DNA of 48,036 nucleotides from RUG695 sp050943135 (lineage in GTDB: Bacteria; Planctomycetota; Planctomycetia; Pirellulales; Thermoguttaceae): positions 1 through 48,036 of the forward strand of contig JBMNOP010000017.1 in the NCBI GenBank assembly GCA_050943135.1, read 5' to 3'. Made by a program: the position numbers and the translations under genes. This document shows, one piece after another, positions 8,749-17,223 of the stretch; the stretch's first letter is position 1, and each line of letters opens with the position of its first letter. The notes beneath the pieces are model-generated. The model searched no databases, was not told the DNA's origin, and saw only the letters and a list, made by a program, of their open reading frames with translations.

Positions 8749-10758
8749 TCACTGTCGTTGCAGAACTTTCGCCGCACGGTCTTTTAGTTCCTGGCTTTTG
8801 GCGATTTCCACGACTTTCTTCATCGCTTCCTGCAATTCGGGAGAGGTCCCCTGAATTTTTTCGGCGACAAAAACGGCAGCATCGCACGCTTTTTCGCTAT
8901 ACTCGGGTTGATCGGCGTAGCTGAGTGCGGCATTAACGCTGGCAGTATTGATCATTCGCTTAAAGATTTCGAAGATCAGCTCCTTGTCTTCCGGACGAAT
9001 CGCCGTATCAAATGCGATTTTTGCCATGTTGATCCGTTGTTCGTTTGAAAGATCAAATTGTCGCGGAATGCGGATATAGGCACGAATGGCACGTGTCTTG
9101 TATCTGGAACCGGATTTCGCCAGTTTCAGACAGGCAGCGGCCAGCGGGGCGGCGTCTTCGGGCGTGTTCCACTGCCCGAGAATTTCGGTCGCCTTGTCGG
9201 CCATTTTTGGATCGGAGGCAGCGCTTGCCACCGCGGCTAAAGCCGTCGGTCCGCCGATCTGTTTAAGAAGCGAGAGAAGCTTTTCTTTGCCGGATCGGTC
9301 AGCTTCGTTGTACATCGCGACCACGGTCGCAGCACAATCTTCCCGTGGCAAGCGGGTGCAGGCCGCGCGCAGATACCAGTCGACTTTGGCTTCGTCTTGT
9401 TCACGTTCCAAAGCCTGAACCAGGAAGTTCCATTCGTCGAGGGTGACAATTTCAGAAAGAGCGGCCACCGCATGGTCACGGATTTCCGGATCGACTCCTT
9501 CCGCATTGGCAATGGTGAGTAGGTCGGAAGAGGCCGCAGCAATTCTACGAAGTTCCACCACCTTCATTTGAGCCAGAAGCGCCTGTTTCTGAAGATTGGA
9601 GAGGACCGAGAGATCTGAGGCGGCTTTTTCGGAGATTAACGAAGCCGGTTTGTCGGCCAGTTCGTCGGGAAGTGCGGCGATCGCTTCGACAATGGCATCG
9701 AACGGTTCGCTGTTTTCCGACGCATAGAGGGCGGAAAGGGCATCATAAACGGCAATCGGGTCAACCTGACCGCAACGCCCCGAGGCTTTCACTGCGGCTT
9801 GGACAATTTCGGCATCGCCGTCGTTGAGCAGCTCTATAATGTAGGGAAGAACCAGATTCTGCGAAGCAACGTCGGTACGGTCGCTCAAAGCGGCGATGAG
9901 GGAGATTCTGCGTTCTTTCGAAAGATTTGGGCAGACCGCCAGGGCCGCGCTGACGATCGGCTGTGCATCGTCAGCCGAATATTCACGAACCGTCTTCAAG
10001 GCAACTTCAAAGTCGTTGTCGTTCCCCTCGGCCAGCAAAGCAGAGAGCTTTTCCGCTGCACCGGCCCGTAAGTAGAGCAATTCGTTGTACAGACCGCCGT
10101 TTTTGTCAAACTGCGGAAGATTCGATGTGGCGACAGCTTTACAGAGCTCGGCGGCTCCGGCGGCGTTGCCGGCCTTATCAAGTTTCGCCGCTGCACGAAT
10201 CAAGGCATCGGCCAGTGCGGCATTGACTTTGTAATTCTGGTCGGGATCTTTGAGCAATTGGGCTGTCAGGAGACCAATCGACTCATCCGTTGCGATATAA
10301 CCCCAAGCGGAATAGACAGCCTTTTTGACGTCATCATCGTCTGTGCCGGCCAAAACATCGGCCAACGGCAAGACGGCTGCCGGGGTCGAACGCATCGCAA
10401 GGGTATTGATCACTCCAACGAGAGGTAACCCGTTGAGCGTTGAAAGGGAATTGATCAGGGCTTGATCAACTGCCTCACCCGGAATCACTTCAAGCGCTGT
10501 CCTGGCATTGAGGTTCTGGATTTCGTCGGAAAGCATCGCCGTGAGAGCCGGAATTGCATTTTCGGTTCCGACGATCGCCAAACGTTTGCAGGCGAGATTC
10601 TTCAGGAAGACGTCTTCGGGGGTGTTGCCCGGTTTCTCGATGACTTGAATCAAGAAGGATTCATCTTTGGAATTCCAGATCGTTTCCTGATCTTGGGCCG
10701 AAAGCACCGCAGTGATGCAGAAAAGGAAACCTAAAAGCGTAACCGCATATTTTTTCAT
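8749..10758 (-). CDS. secreted HEAT-repeat protein
   Basis: From the ATG at 10758 the protein has 669 residues and starts with a classic signal peptide (MKKYAVTLLGFLFCITAVLSA). The rest is built of repeated helical pairs rich in Ala/Leu, for example LAIVGTENAIPALTAMLSD, LPLADVLAGTDDDDVKKAVYSAWG and IVQAAVKASGRCG, typical of HEAT/PBS-lyase-like repeats. No catalytic motif is visible, so a scaffold or binding role outside the cytoplasm is likely. An upstream in-frame ATG at 10776 adds MGVNTT but lies outside any ribosome binding site; GGAG within that extension serves the inner start, with a rather long spacer of 11. It lies between the oxidoreductase and DUF1080 genes in one transcription direction. 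In planctomycetes such proteins often accompany secreted sugar dehydrogenases or cytochromes. Confidence 0.82.
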   Translation of the reverse strand: MKKYAVTLLGFLFCITAVLSAQDQETIWNSKDESFLIQVIEKPGNTPEDVFLKNLACKRLAIVGTENAIPALTAMLSDEIQNLNARTALEVIPGEAVDQALINSLSTLNGLPLVGVINTLAMRSTPAAVLPLADVLAGTDDDDVKKAVYSAWGYIATDESIGLLTAQLLKDPDQNYKVNAALADALIRAAAKLDKAGNAAGAAELCKAVATSNLPQFDKNGGLYNELLYLRAGAAEKLSALLAEGNDNDFEVALKTVREYSADDAQPIVSAALAVCPNLSKERRISLIAALSDRTDVASQNLVLPYIIELLNDGDAEIVQAAVKASGRCGQVDPIAVYDALSALYASENSEPFDAIVEAIAALPDELADKPASLISEKAASDLSVLSNLQKQALLAQMKVVELRRIAAASSDLLTIANAEGVDPEIRDHAVAALSEIVTLDEWNFLVQALEREQDEAKVDWYLRAACTRLPREDCAATVVAMYNEADRSGKEKLLSLLKQIGGPTALAAVASAASDPKMADKATEILGQWNTPEDAAPLAAACLKLAKSGSRYKTRAIRAYIRIPRQFDLSNEQRINMAKIAFDTAIRPEDKELIFEIFKRMINTASVNAALSYADQPEYSEKACDAAVFVAEKIQGTSPELQEAMKKVVEIAKSQELKDRAAKVLQRQ

Positions 10759-10801
10759 TGTTGTGTTAACTCCCATGTGTGTATCGTCCGGCTCTTTTCA
10801 T

Positions 10802-12097
10802 TCAAAGGATGTACCCCTCGCGCATCGCGCGGGACCGCATTCGGTTGGCATCGTCGTCACCGATAAATTCGGCCTTTTCAGGATCGTAGTCGACCGGGCG
10901 GCCGAGCTGCCACGCAATATAGGCACAATGCGAAGCAATGTGAGAATTGGCCGCAACCGGTGCGTTGGCGGCTGGATCACGGCGAGTCTTGACACATTCG
11001 ACAAATTCGTCAATGTGGGTAATCGGATCGGTTCCGGGCATCCCAAAATATTTCAGTTCGCCGCGCAAAGCGTCGGAAGAAACTGCCATGCGGCCGCTGT
11101 CGCCGGTCTCCACCCAGCCGTCTTCTCCAACATAACGGGCACTGCACGTTCCAAGGCCAAGCCAGCCGCTTTCACGCATAACGAGCTTAAGTCCGTCAGC
11201 ATACCAGGCAAAGATTGTTCCGGAAATCGAACGGTCCGGATTGAATTGGGGTTCGTAGCGTACGGGTGCGGTGTGGTCTTTCTGTGCGGCCCATTGGCAA
11301 AGATCGACGGTATGCGACCCCCATTCGAGGATCCCGCCGCCGTGGAAGTCGTAAAAACCTCGCCATCCGCCATCAATATAAGAACGGTTGTAAGGACGCC
11401 ACGGACAAGGACCGAGCCAACGATTCCAGTCACATTCTTCGGCATCCGGTTCCGGTTCGGCGGCAAGCCAATTCTGGGTTGTTCCCGGCCAAAGCGTGTT
11501 GGCATGCACTTCGGTCAGTTTTCCGAGTTTACCGCTCTGAGCAATCTCAGCGGCCAACATAAAGTTGCCGATGTTACGCCGCTGAGTACCGGCTTGGTAA
11601 ACGATTCCATACCGCTTGACGGCACGTGCGAGCGCGAGGCTTTCCTCAATCGTCAGCGAAAGAGGTTTTTCGCAATAGACATCTTTCCCATGGCGAGCGG
11701 CCGTGATCGAGGCCATTGTATGCCACCGGTCACCGGTGGCGATGAGAACCGCGTCGATATCGTCTCGGATCAAAAGATCTTCCATATCGCGATAGGTGGC
11801 GCAGTCGGTATCGTTATAAGTGTCATCGGTTCTTGCCTTGACTAAGTCACGCTGTTTGCGATTGATATCGCAAACAGCGCGGCAGCGAATATCTTTTCGG
11901 TTTAAAAAGACCGAGTAATCATGCCATCCGCGGCCACGAATGCCAATCCCGCCAAGATTAATTCTGTTTGAGGGAGAAACCCCGGCGTCAAGCCCGAGGA
12001 CCTTCCCCGAAACCAGACAAGGAAGAAAACCAACACTTCCCGCCAAAGCGCCGGCCTTCAAGAACCCGCGTCGTGAAACTGTTTTCTGAATGGCCAT
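10802..12097 (-). CDS. Tat-exported Gfo/Idh/MocA family oxidoreductase
   Basis: This 431-residue protein starts with a twin-arginine signal (SRRGFLKAGALAGSVGFLPCL). A Rossmann domain follows, with RINLGGIGIRGRGWHDY as the nucleotide loop, and then the family's EKPLSLTIEESLALARAVKRYG signature containing the conserved EKP lysine. The C-terminal half (AGTQRRNIGNF, GGGILEWGSHTVDLCQW) is the alpha/beta substrate domain. Relatives oxidise or epimerise sugars with a tightly bound NAD(P). Tat export means the folded, cofactor-loaded enzyme works outside the cytoplasm. The ATG is preceded by AGGAG. It is the first gene of the minus-strand cluster running to the GH16 gene. The substrate is unknown; a 3-keto-sugar product would suit the DUF1080 neighbour. 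Confidence 0.92.
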   Translation of the reverse strand: MAIQKTVSRRGFLKAGALAGSVGFLPCLVSGKVLGLDAGVSPSNRINLGGIGIRGRGWHDYSVFLNRKDIRCRAVCDINRKQRDLVKARTDDTYNDTDCATYRDMEDLLIRDDIDAVLIATGDRWHTMASITAARHGKDVYCEKPLSLTIEESLALARAVKRYGIVYQAGTQRRNIGNFMLAAEIAQSGKLGKLTEVHANTLWPGTTQNWLAAEPEPDAEECDWNRWLGPCPWRPYNRSYIDGGWRGFYDFHGGGILEWGSHTVDLCQWAAQKDHTAPVRYEPQFNPDRSISGTIFAWYADGLKLVMRESGWLGLGTCSARYVGEDGWVETGDSGRMAVSSDALRGELKYFGMPGTDPITHIDEFVECVKTRRDPAANAPVAANSHIASHCAYIAWQLGRPVDYDPEKAEFIGDDDANRMRSRAMREGYIL

Positions 12098-12213
12098 ATA
12101 ACTCTTCTCCTAAAATTTAACTTATACGAAGTTGTACCGATAACTCGGAAGCCATCCAGATTCTATCAAGAAAAAACCGCGGTTGCAAGTCAGCGGAAAA
12201 CTTCCCGCAAAAA

Positions 12214-12247
12214 TTTGACTTTTTCTCTCCTCTTGAAATGAGTCAAA
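12214..12247 (+). repeat. inverted repeat over the umuD-like promoter
   Basis: TTTGACT (12214-12220) and AGTCAAA (12241-12247) form 7-base arms 20 bases apart. The right arm lies inside the spacer of the predicted promoter, as a repressor site would. It does not resemble the proteobacterial LexA box. Seven-base dyads do occur by chance. Confidence 0.35.
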
Positions 12248-12261
12248 AAATCGCTTAAATT
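12233..12261 (+). promoter_or_regulatory. promoter of the umuD-like gene
   Basis: TTGAAA (12233-12238), a 17-base spacer and TAAATT (12256-12261) form a good sigma70-type promoter. The predicted start near 12268 leaves a leader of about 55 bases before the ATG at 12323. Confidence 0.55.
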
Positions 12262-12322
12262 GGGGGCGCTTTTGATTTTAGTAACATTTAGCAAAAACCT
12301 TATGTTTTTAAGGAGAAGTTGT

Positions 12323-12829
12323 ATGCCGAGAGGCGGAATCAGAAGTGGAGCCGGCCGTCCCAAAGGAACGGGAAAATATGGGGAAGTCACCAAAGCTATC
12401 CGACTTCCCGTTTCTATTGTTGACCAGGTCCTCCAGTTTGTGGAACAACGCGGCCTCTGTTACCCCCTTTTTCCCGCCGACGACCTTTCGGAGTTACCTT
12501 CGGACTCCTCCACAGAAAAACTGGATATTGGAAGTTATCTCATTCAAAACCCTGCCGCGACCTTTATCGTCCGCGTTACCGGCGAGTCGATGCTCGGTGT
12601 GGGAATTTTTCCCGACGACCTGCTGATCGTCGACCGTAGCATTCGCGCTACAAACGGCGACGTCGTGATCGCCTGCGTCGACGGTGAATTTGTGGTTAAG
12701 TGCCTCTATATTCAGGGAACCAAAGTGGAACTGCGCCCCGCGAACAGAGGATTTAAGCCGGTCAAGTTCAACGATGCCAGCGAACTCAATATTTGGGGTG
12801 TTGTCAAAAACGTCATCCATCGCGTCTGA
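12323..12829 (+). CDS. umuD: UmuD-like S24 peptidase without the cleavage loop
   Basis: From the ATG at 12323 (AAGGAG seven bases upstream) the protein has 168 residues. The N-terminal 40 residues (MPRGGIRSGAGRPKG, then an amphipathic helix) look like a small nucleic-acid-binding extension. The peptidase half matches UmuD well: LIQNPAATFIVRVTGESM holds the nucleophile Ser89, and DGEFVVKCL holds the base Lys126. The 37-residue spacing equals that of E. coli UmuD. UmuD is normally self-cleaved under RecA to activate translesion polymerase V. Here the segment that should carry the Cys/Ala-Gly cut site is absent: PLF runs straight into PADD. No umuC or imuB follows within the window. It is a single-gene unit facing away from the sugar cluster. 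The fold is certain; cleavage competence is doubtful. Confidence 0.88.
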   Translation: MPRGGIRSGAGRPKGTGKYGEVTKAIRLPVSIVDQVLQFVEQRGLCYPLFPADDLSELPSDSSTEKLDIGSYLIQNPAATFIVRVTGESMLGVGIFPDDLLIVDRSIRATNGDVVIACVDGEFVVKCLYIQGTKVELRPANRGFKPVKFNDASELNIWGVVKNVIHRV

Positions 12830-12856
12830 TACCCAGTTACCCCCACCCAATAGAAG

Positions 12857-12890
12857 GAGGGGTCAGAAGAGTTTCCTCTTTTAACCCCTC
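12857..12890 (+). terminator. hairpin after the umuD-like gene
   Basis: GAGGGGT (12857-12863) pairs with ACCCCTC (12884-12890), and a second AAGAG/CTCTT pairing lies inside. There is no T-run after it, so termination is uncertain. Confidence 0.35.
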
Positions 12891-13061
12891 TTCGCTTGTC
12901 TTTCTCGCTGCACGCGAAAACAGATGGTGTTGTTCGGCGTTTGAACCTCCTTTCCGGATCTTCACTGATGGAAAAGAATACGGAACGGCGAGGGTGTTTT
13001 CCCGAGAAAATCGAAAATTTTTCGGTTCGAAAAGGTGAGGTTTATCAAAATAGATGAAATG

Positions 13062-14360
13062 TCAGTAATCAAAATATCTTTTCACGAGCTCTTTTCTCTT
13101 TTCCGGAATCACCTCCTTCAAAACCGGAGATTCCGAGACTGAGTCGATCGGCTCGAGAACCGGTTCGCGCTTGAGAACCGAAATACCGGGATTCGGATGT
13201 GCCGGATCCGAATCATCGGCAAAGAGTTCGGCATATGCCGCGGTCCCGGTCAGACGGATCTCTTTGACCGGTTCGGAAATATCGGCAGAGAGGGATTCAG
13301 TCGGTGAAATGGGAGCGGCGCCCCCCGACCCCCAGGAATCGGGGGAATGGTCTCGACTCTCCATTCCCTTACCGCCGTCGCGCGAAAGTGATTCGCTAAC
13401 GTCAAGGCGGCAGTGAATGATCTTTCCAAGTTGCTTACGCAGTAGTGATGCGCATGATTCGACGGCTCCGTTCGAAATCTCCGTTGACTCATGACTCTCT
13501 GAAACCTTTTCAGATCGGGGTCTCTCAGCCGACAACGCCTCGATCGTCCGTGTTAAGGAGTTTTCCCACTTTGCCAGTACCGAAACTTTTTCGACATCGT
13601 TGGCCCGGTCGGTCAGGAGCGGAAGTTCTTGTGCACGTTGGTGGAGCTGGCGAAGGGGGACGATTTGCGAATGATTTTCCGCGATCCGGTCAATAAGTGC
13701 GGCTGTTTGATTTAAAAGAGCAGCGGCATCCTCCTGCTTGATTCCCCTTCCCTCGCCATCATTGGTTAAAGCGGTCGAGACCGGCGATGTCGGATTCTTC
13801 TCCCACGGTTTTTTTTCGAATCGGTCGATCGGAATCGTCAATGGAATAACGGCAAAGACTCCGTAAAAGAGCAACGCCGAGACTAACGGACAGATACGGA
13901 TCGGAACCAGGATGTTCAAAGCGTCGGGCAAATCTTTTATTGCGGCGTGAAGTTTTTCGCAGGCGTCTTGCCGCTGGACCTCGGCAACCGCCGTGCCATA
14001 CTTTTCCGATTTCTCTTCGATTTCCTGGGCGGTGATGACACGACCGCGCAGTCCGAGTCGGATGTCAATCATTTCAGCCGTTTTGGAACGGGAAACAGGC
14101 GCGATCAATCCGATCAGCAAACCGGCAAAAAACAGGCCCGGTGGAACGAAAGACCAAAATGGAAAAGGAAAAGTAAACAAAAGGAGCGCGGCGGCGACCG
14201 TGCCGGCGGTAAGAAAAAGAGAGGCCAGGCGAATTGCACGGCACAGACGAAGGCGCAGAAGCGCCGCGTCAAGGAGATAGGTCAGAAAATCACACGACTG
14301 CTTCAATCGACTCTCCGGAACGGTAAGGCTCGTCCGGACGCAGGGAGAGCCTTTGATCAC
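13062..14360 (-). CDS. membrane protein of unknown function with acidic coiled tail
   Basis: I do not recognise this 432-residue protein. It starts at GTG 14360, whose GTGA overlaps the stop of the upstream acetyltransferase gene, so translation is probably coupled. Two transmembrane helices near residues 43-90 (ASLFLTAGTVAAALLLFTFPF, VPPGLFFAGLLIGLIAPV) are followed by a short cytoplasmic stretch (MIDIRLGLRGRVITAQEIEEK) and a third helix near 155-178. The remaining 250 residues are predicted helical, then low-complexity Ser/Glu-rich, ending with a basic KRKELVKRYFDY tail. The N-terminal layout (paired helices, then a D-x-R-L-x-L-x-x-R segment) recalls membrane proteins found beside planctomycete ATPase/von Willebrand clusters, but that cluster is not present. 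No enzymatic motif is seen. Confidence 0.75.
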   Translation of the reverse strand: MIKGSPCVRTSLTVPESRLKQSCDFLTYLLDAALLRLRLCRAIRLASLFLTAGTVAAALLLFTFPFPFWSFVPPGLFFAGLLIGLIAPVSRSKTAEMIDIRLGLRGRVITAQEIEEKSEKYGTAVAEVQRQDACEKLHAAIKDLPDALNILVPIRICPLVSALLFYGVFAVIPLTIPIDRFEKKPWEKNPTSPVSTALTNDGEGRGIKQEDAAALLNQTAALIDRIAENHSQIVPLRQLHQRAQELPLLTDRANDVEKVSVLAKWENSLTRTIEALSAERPRSEKVSESHESTEISNGAVESCASLLRKQLGKIIHCRLDVSESLSRDGGKGMESRDHSPDSWGSGGAAPISPTESLSADISEPVKEIRLTGTAAYAELFADDSDPAHPNPGISVLKREPVLEPIDSVSESPVLKEVIPEKRKELVKRYFDY

Positions 14361-15001
14361 TTCATCGGACCGGCGGCCGGATTGCCAACACGGTCGAGGA
14401 CATCGAAACCAAACGGATTATGAACGTCGATCGGCCCTTCCGGAAACGGAATCTCGCCGAGCGTTTGGTACATCGGACAATTGCTTCGCATCGCGATCGG
14501 CAGCGCCCGATCTTTCCACATAATCATGGAGTCGTCGGGGAGCTGCCATCCGAGGGACTCATAATAGGGAACCAATTCTTCTTTGCAAAAAATGGTTGCA
14601 AATGGGTAACCCCTTCGCCTGGGCTCGTCGAGCGCCATTTTGAGAAGTTTTCGCCCGATCCCGTGGTTTCGCCAATCAGGTGAAACCGAAACCCCCTGGA
14701 GACTGACGACCTTATAGCGCCAGTTCCAATCAGTGGTGATCGTGCGTTCTACAACCGCGACATGACCGACAACCTTTTCGTCACTGAATGCCAAAACGGT
14801 CCAAATAGGACGGGCGTCGTGCCAGGCACGCTGTTTGGCAAACACCTCGGCCCATTCCGGAAAAATTCGACTGAGGTAATCAACCAACTCCTGATCGAGT
14901 TTAGGAGAAATTTCCTCCTCGGTCAGAACGGCATATTCGACGGGGGATTCTTGTTTCACGGCACTCTTCGGACAGACTCCAGACTCGGCAAAACAATTCA
15001 T
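14357..15001 (-). CDS. GNAT-family N-acetyltransferase
   Basis: From the ATG at 15001 the protein has 214 residues. GGGG seven bases upstream supports this start; in-frame TTG/ATG codons at 15112 and 15070 lack ribosome binding sites and would overlap or abut the upstream stop. The GNAT core is clear: a beta-4 strand VVSLQGVSVSPDWRNHGIGRKLLKMAL containing the acetyl-CoA loop R-x-x-G-I-G, followed by FATIFCKEELVPYYESLGW (motif B). A segment before it (WTVLAFSDEKVVGHVAVVERTI) resembles the NodA/aminoglycoside 2'-acetyltransferase branch, but the acceptor cannot be assigned. It lies 107 bases after the cytochrome gene and overlaps the next membrane-protein gene by 4 bases, so the three are probably co-transcribed. 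Confidence 0.87.
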   Translation of the reverse strand: MNCFAESGVCPKSAVKQESPVEYAVLTEEEISPKLDQELVDYLSRIFPEWAEVFAKQRAWHDARPIWTVLAFSDEKVVGHVAVVERTITTDWNWRYKVVSLQGVSVSPDWRNHGIGRKLLKMALDEPRRRGYPFATIFCKEELVPYYESLGWQLPDDSMIMWKDRALPIAMRSNCPMYQTLGEIPFPEGPIDVHNPFGFDVLDRVGNPAAGPMK

Positions 15002-15108
15002 TATAACGCCCCTTTTGCCGATCTGCTTTCCGTCGGTCGGCACAATGGGAATAAGGGGAGTACAACGCATCTTTGGAGAGAGCGAGCAAACACCAAAAAC
15101 GGCTTTTT

Positions 15109-17010
15109 TCAAAGAGAGAGGAGGTACTCGACCAAATCGTCAAGTTCCTGGTCACTCAGGGCGGAAACATCGCCCAGGACATCGCCGTGGCTTCCCTCGG
15201 CAAATACGTCGCGAAGTTTCACGTAATGCCCGTCGTGCATATACGGGGGCGTCCGCCAAATGCCGCGAAGCGTCGGCGTCGCGAATTCGTCTCTGGTATC
15301 ATATTCGGTTCGGGAACCGACATCATGCAACTTGCCGTCGGTAAAATACTCTCCGTGGTGGCAGTGAATACATCCGAGTTCTTTCCGTTCAAAGACCTCT
15401 TTTCCGCGTAGCGCCGCTTCGCTTAGCTGACCGTCAACCAGGTAGGGGCTCGGCAGTGGTTCGAGCGAATCGATATACGACTCAATGTCGGTATAAACCT
15501 CTTCGGGAGGGTTCTGGAAAAGGATATACTGGAAACCGGTCCGAATGGCTATGTCGGCCGTTTCGCGAACTCCGTGCCACATGGCGGGTGGGGTTTTCCG
15601 GGAAAAGAGCATTCCCTTGGCGTTTTTGGGGTTCCCCATTCCGTCGTTCAGCAGGTCCCAATTGAGCGCATCGCTCCGAGCGTCGGGATGGCAACTGGCA
15701 CAACTCTGCCAATGTTGATAACAAAGCGTGGCATCATTCCATGCCAATTCCCCGCGACGCGCGGCGGTCATGACCGGTTCAGGCCCGATCGGGAATGATT
15801 TTGCACGTGGACGGCGAGCGCTGGTATCGACCACATTGACCGTATCGCTGTAATACATTCCCAAATAAACTTTGCCACCGATTTCGACAATAGATCGGGG
15901 GGCTTTGTCAGGCAACCTGATCCGCTTCTTGTGCCTCACCAGAAAGGCGAGTCTCTGGGGCACGTCACTCGCAAGAATTGTGGAGCGTTCGCTGTAATTG
16001 CCGGCTTCTTTGGCCTCTTCCACGGTTTTGGGAAGCGAAAGGAGTTTTCCCAAGGTCTGTTCGATATCAATGATACAAAGTTCGTGAGTTCCGGAAAGAC
16101 CGATATAGACCGATTTATTGTCGGACGAAACCGTGATCGGCCACGGATTGGCCGCGCCCAGATCGACATCGTCGAGAATGACGGTATTTATGAATTCACG
16201 CTTTTGTGCATCAATCACACTGAACCCGTTGGTGTTCATCCAGCCACGTTCCAGCTGTGTTGTCGGAAGCTGGTAACGTGCGAGGATCGCAGTGGTATAG
16301 ACATAACGGCCGTCGGGCGAAATGGCGATTCCATGCATACTGGAGCTACCATTTGGCAAACGGATGTTTTTTATGTTTCCGTCTTCGAGATCAACCGAGG
16401 TAACCTCGGCGGCAACATTTGCCTGATCCGAAGGGTCGATCGGGAGAAAGTTAGCCGCGTAAAGGTAACGACCATCGGGAGTTATCACCATATCGCATGG
16501 TTCGTGGAGCGCGTCGAAACGACGGAGTTCCTCGAACGTTTCGGCATCGAGCTCGACAATCTGCCCCTCGAATCGAGAGCAGAAATAGAGCCTCTTTCCA
16601 TCGGGCGAGGCCACCGGACCGAGAGGAGTATGCCCGATCGACACCTCGCGGATCAGACTGCCATCATTGATTGAAAGAGCCATAATTTTCCCGGGAAACA
16701 CACCGGCGGCGACGTAGATCAAAGCACCGTCCGGAGAGAGACACATGGCATTAGGCTTCTCGGAAAGGGGCCACGTCGTGGTCACTTGCATCGAATCGGG
16801 ATCAAGTGTCTGTAACTCCCGGGAATCTTTGTTGAGAACAAAAAGTTTCGTTCCGTCGGTGTTTGCGAGCAGATCGACAGGGCCTTTCCATGCCGGGGGA
16901 TCGGCGGGAGCGGCATCATCGGCACGCAAAGCCGAAACAGAAAGAAGCGCCGAAAAGAAAAGGAAAACCATCACAAAAAAACGGGGGCTGAGAACAACTG
17001 ATTTTTTCAT
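15109..17010 (-). CDS. exported beta-propeller / di-haem cytochrome (MauG/CCP-like C-terminus)
   Basis: From the ATG at 17010 this is a 633-residue exported protein with a signal peptide (MKKSVVLSPRFF ... SALRADD). Residues about 40-400 are YVTN-type propeller repeats (LSPDGALIYVAAG, ASPDGKRLYFCSRF, ITPDGRYLYAANF, ISPDGRYVYTTA). The C-terminal third carries two c-type haem motifs, CASCH (about 437-441) and CIHCH (about 547-551). The later TPPYMHDGHY has the distal Met/His region of the di-haem peroxidase/MauG family. Redox chemistry at the cell surface or in the periplasm is expected; the substrate is unknown. The ATG has GGAG 11 bases upstream; a GTG one codon earlier is also possible. It needs system II maturation, which the ResB-CcsA fusion could supply. 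A promoter and a leader hairpin lie just upstream. Confidence 0.9.
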   Translation of the reverse strand: MKKSVVLSPRFFVMVFLFFSALLSVSALRADDAAPADPPAWKGPVDLLANTDGTKLFVLNKDSRELQTLDPDSMQVTTTWPLSEKPNAMCLSPDGALIYVAAGVFPGKIMALSINDGSLIREVSIGHTPLGPVASPDGKRLYFCSRFEGQIVELDAETFEELRRFDALHEPCDMVITPDGRYLYAANFLPIDPSDQANVAAEVTSVDLEDGNIKNIRLPNGSSSMHGIAISPDGRYVYTTAILARYQLPTTQLERGWMNTNGFSVIDAQKREFINTVILDDVDLGAANPWPITVSSDNKSVYIGLSGTHELCIIDIEQTLGKLLSLPKTVEEAKEAGNYSERSTILASDVPQRLAFLVRHKKRIRLPDKAPRSIVEIGGKVYLGMYYSDTVNVVDTSARRPRAKSFPIGPEPVMTAARRGELAWNDATLCYQHWQSCASCHPDARSDALNWDLLNDGMGNPKNAKGMLFSRKTPPAMWHGVRETADIAIRTGFQYILFQNPPEEVYTDIESYIDSLEPLPSPYLVDGQLSEAALRGKEVFERKELGCIHCHHGEYFTDGKLHDVGSRTEYDTRDEFATPTLRGIWRTPPYMHDGHYVKLRDVFAEGSHGDVLGDVSALSDQELDDLVEYLLSL

Positions 17011-17039
17011 CACCGTGGGTACTCCAATGTCTAAATAAA

Positions 17040-17058
17040 AAGAGGGTGTCTCCCTCTT
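17040..17058 (-). promoter_or_regulatory. promoter-proximal attenuator-like hairpin in the cytochrome leader
   Basis: On the minus strand AAGAGGG and CCCTCTT form a 7-bp stem with a 5-base loop, followed at once by a T-rich run. It lies a few bases after the predicted transcription start, and no minus-strand gene lies upstream whose end it could be. Confidence 0.5.
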
Positions 17059-17071
17059 AACTATCTGCCCC

Positions 17072-17100
17072 ATTATGAACTAAAAACCTTATCATATCAA
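17072..17100 (-). promoter_or_regulatory. promoter of the cytochrome operon
   Basis: On the minus strand TTGATA (17100-17095), 17 bases and CATAAT (17077-17072) form a near-consensus promoter, back-to-back with the kinase promoter. Confidence 0.55.
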
Positions 17101-17120
17101 CCCTTTCCGGCAAAAAAGTC

Positions 17121-17149
17121 TGGACAAAACGATTTCTCCCTCCTATAAT
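17121..17149 (+). promoter_or_regulatory. promoter of the kinase gene
   Basis: TGGACA (17121-17126), a 17-base spacer and TATAAT (17144-17149) make a near-consensus promoter about 75 bases before the kinase ATG. Confidence 0.65.
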
Positions 17150-17223
17150 CATGAGCAAGCAGGAGTTCGTTTTGCCGATTTATCGATTTCAACGTAAGCC
17201 GCCGGGTCAAGATTAGGGAGATT

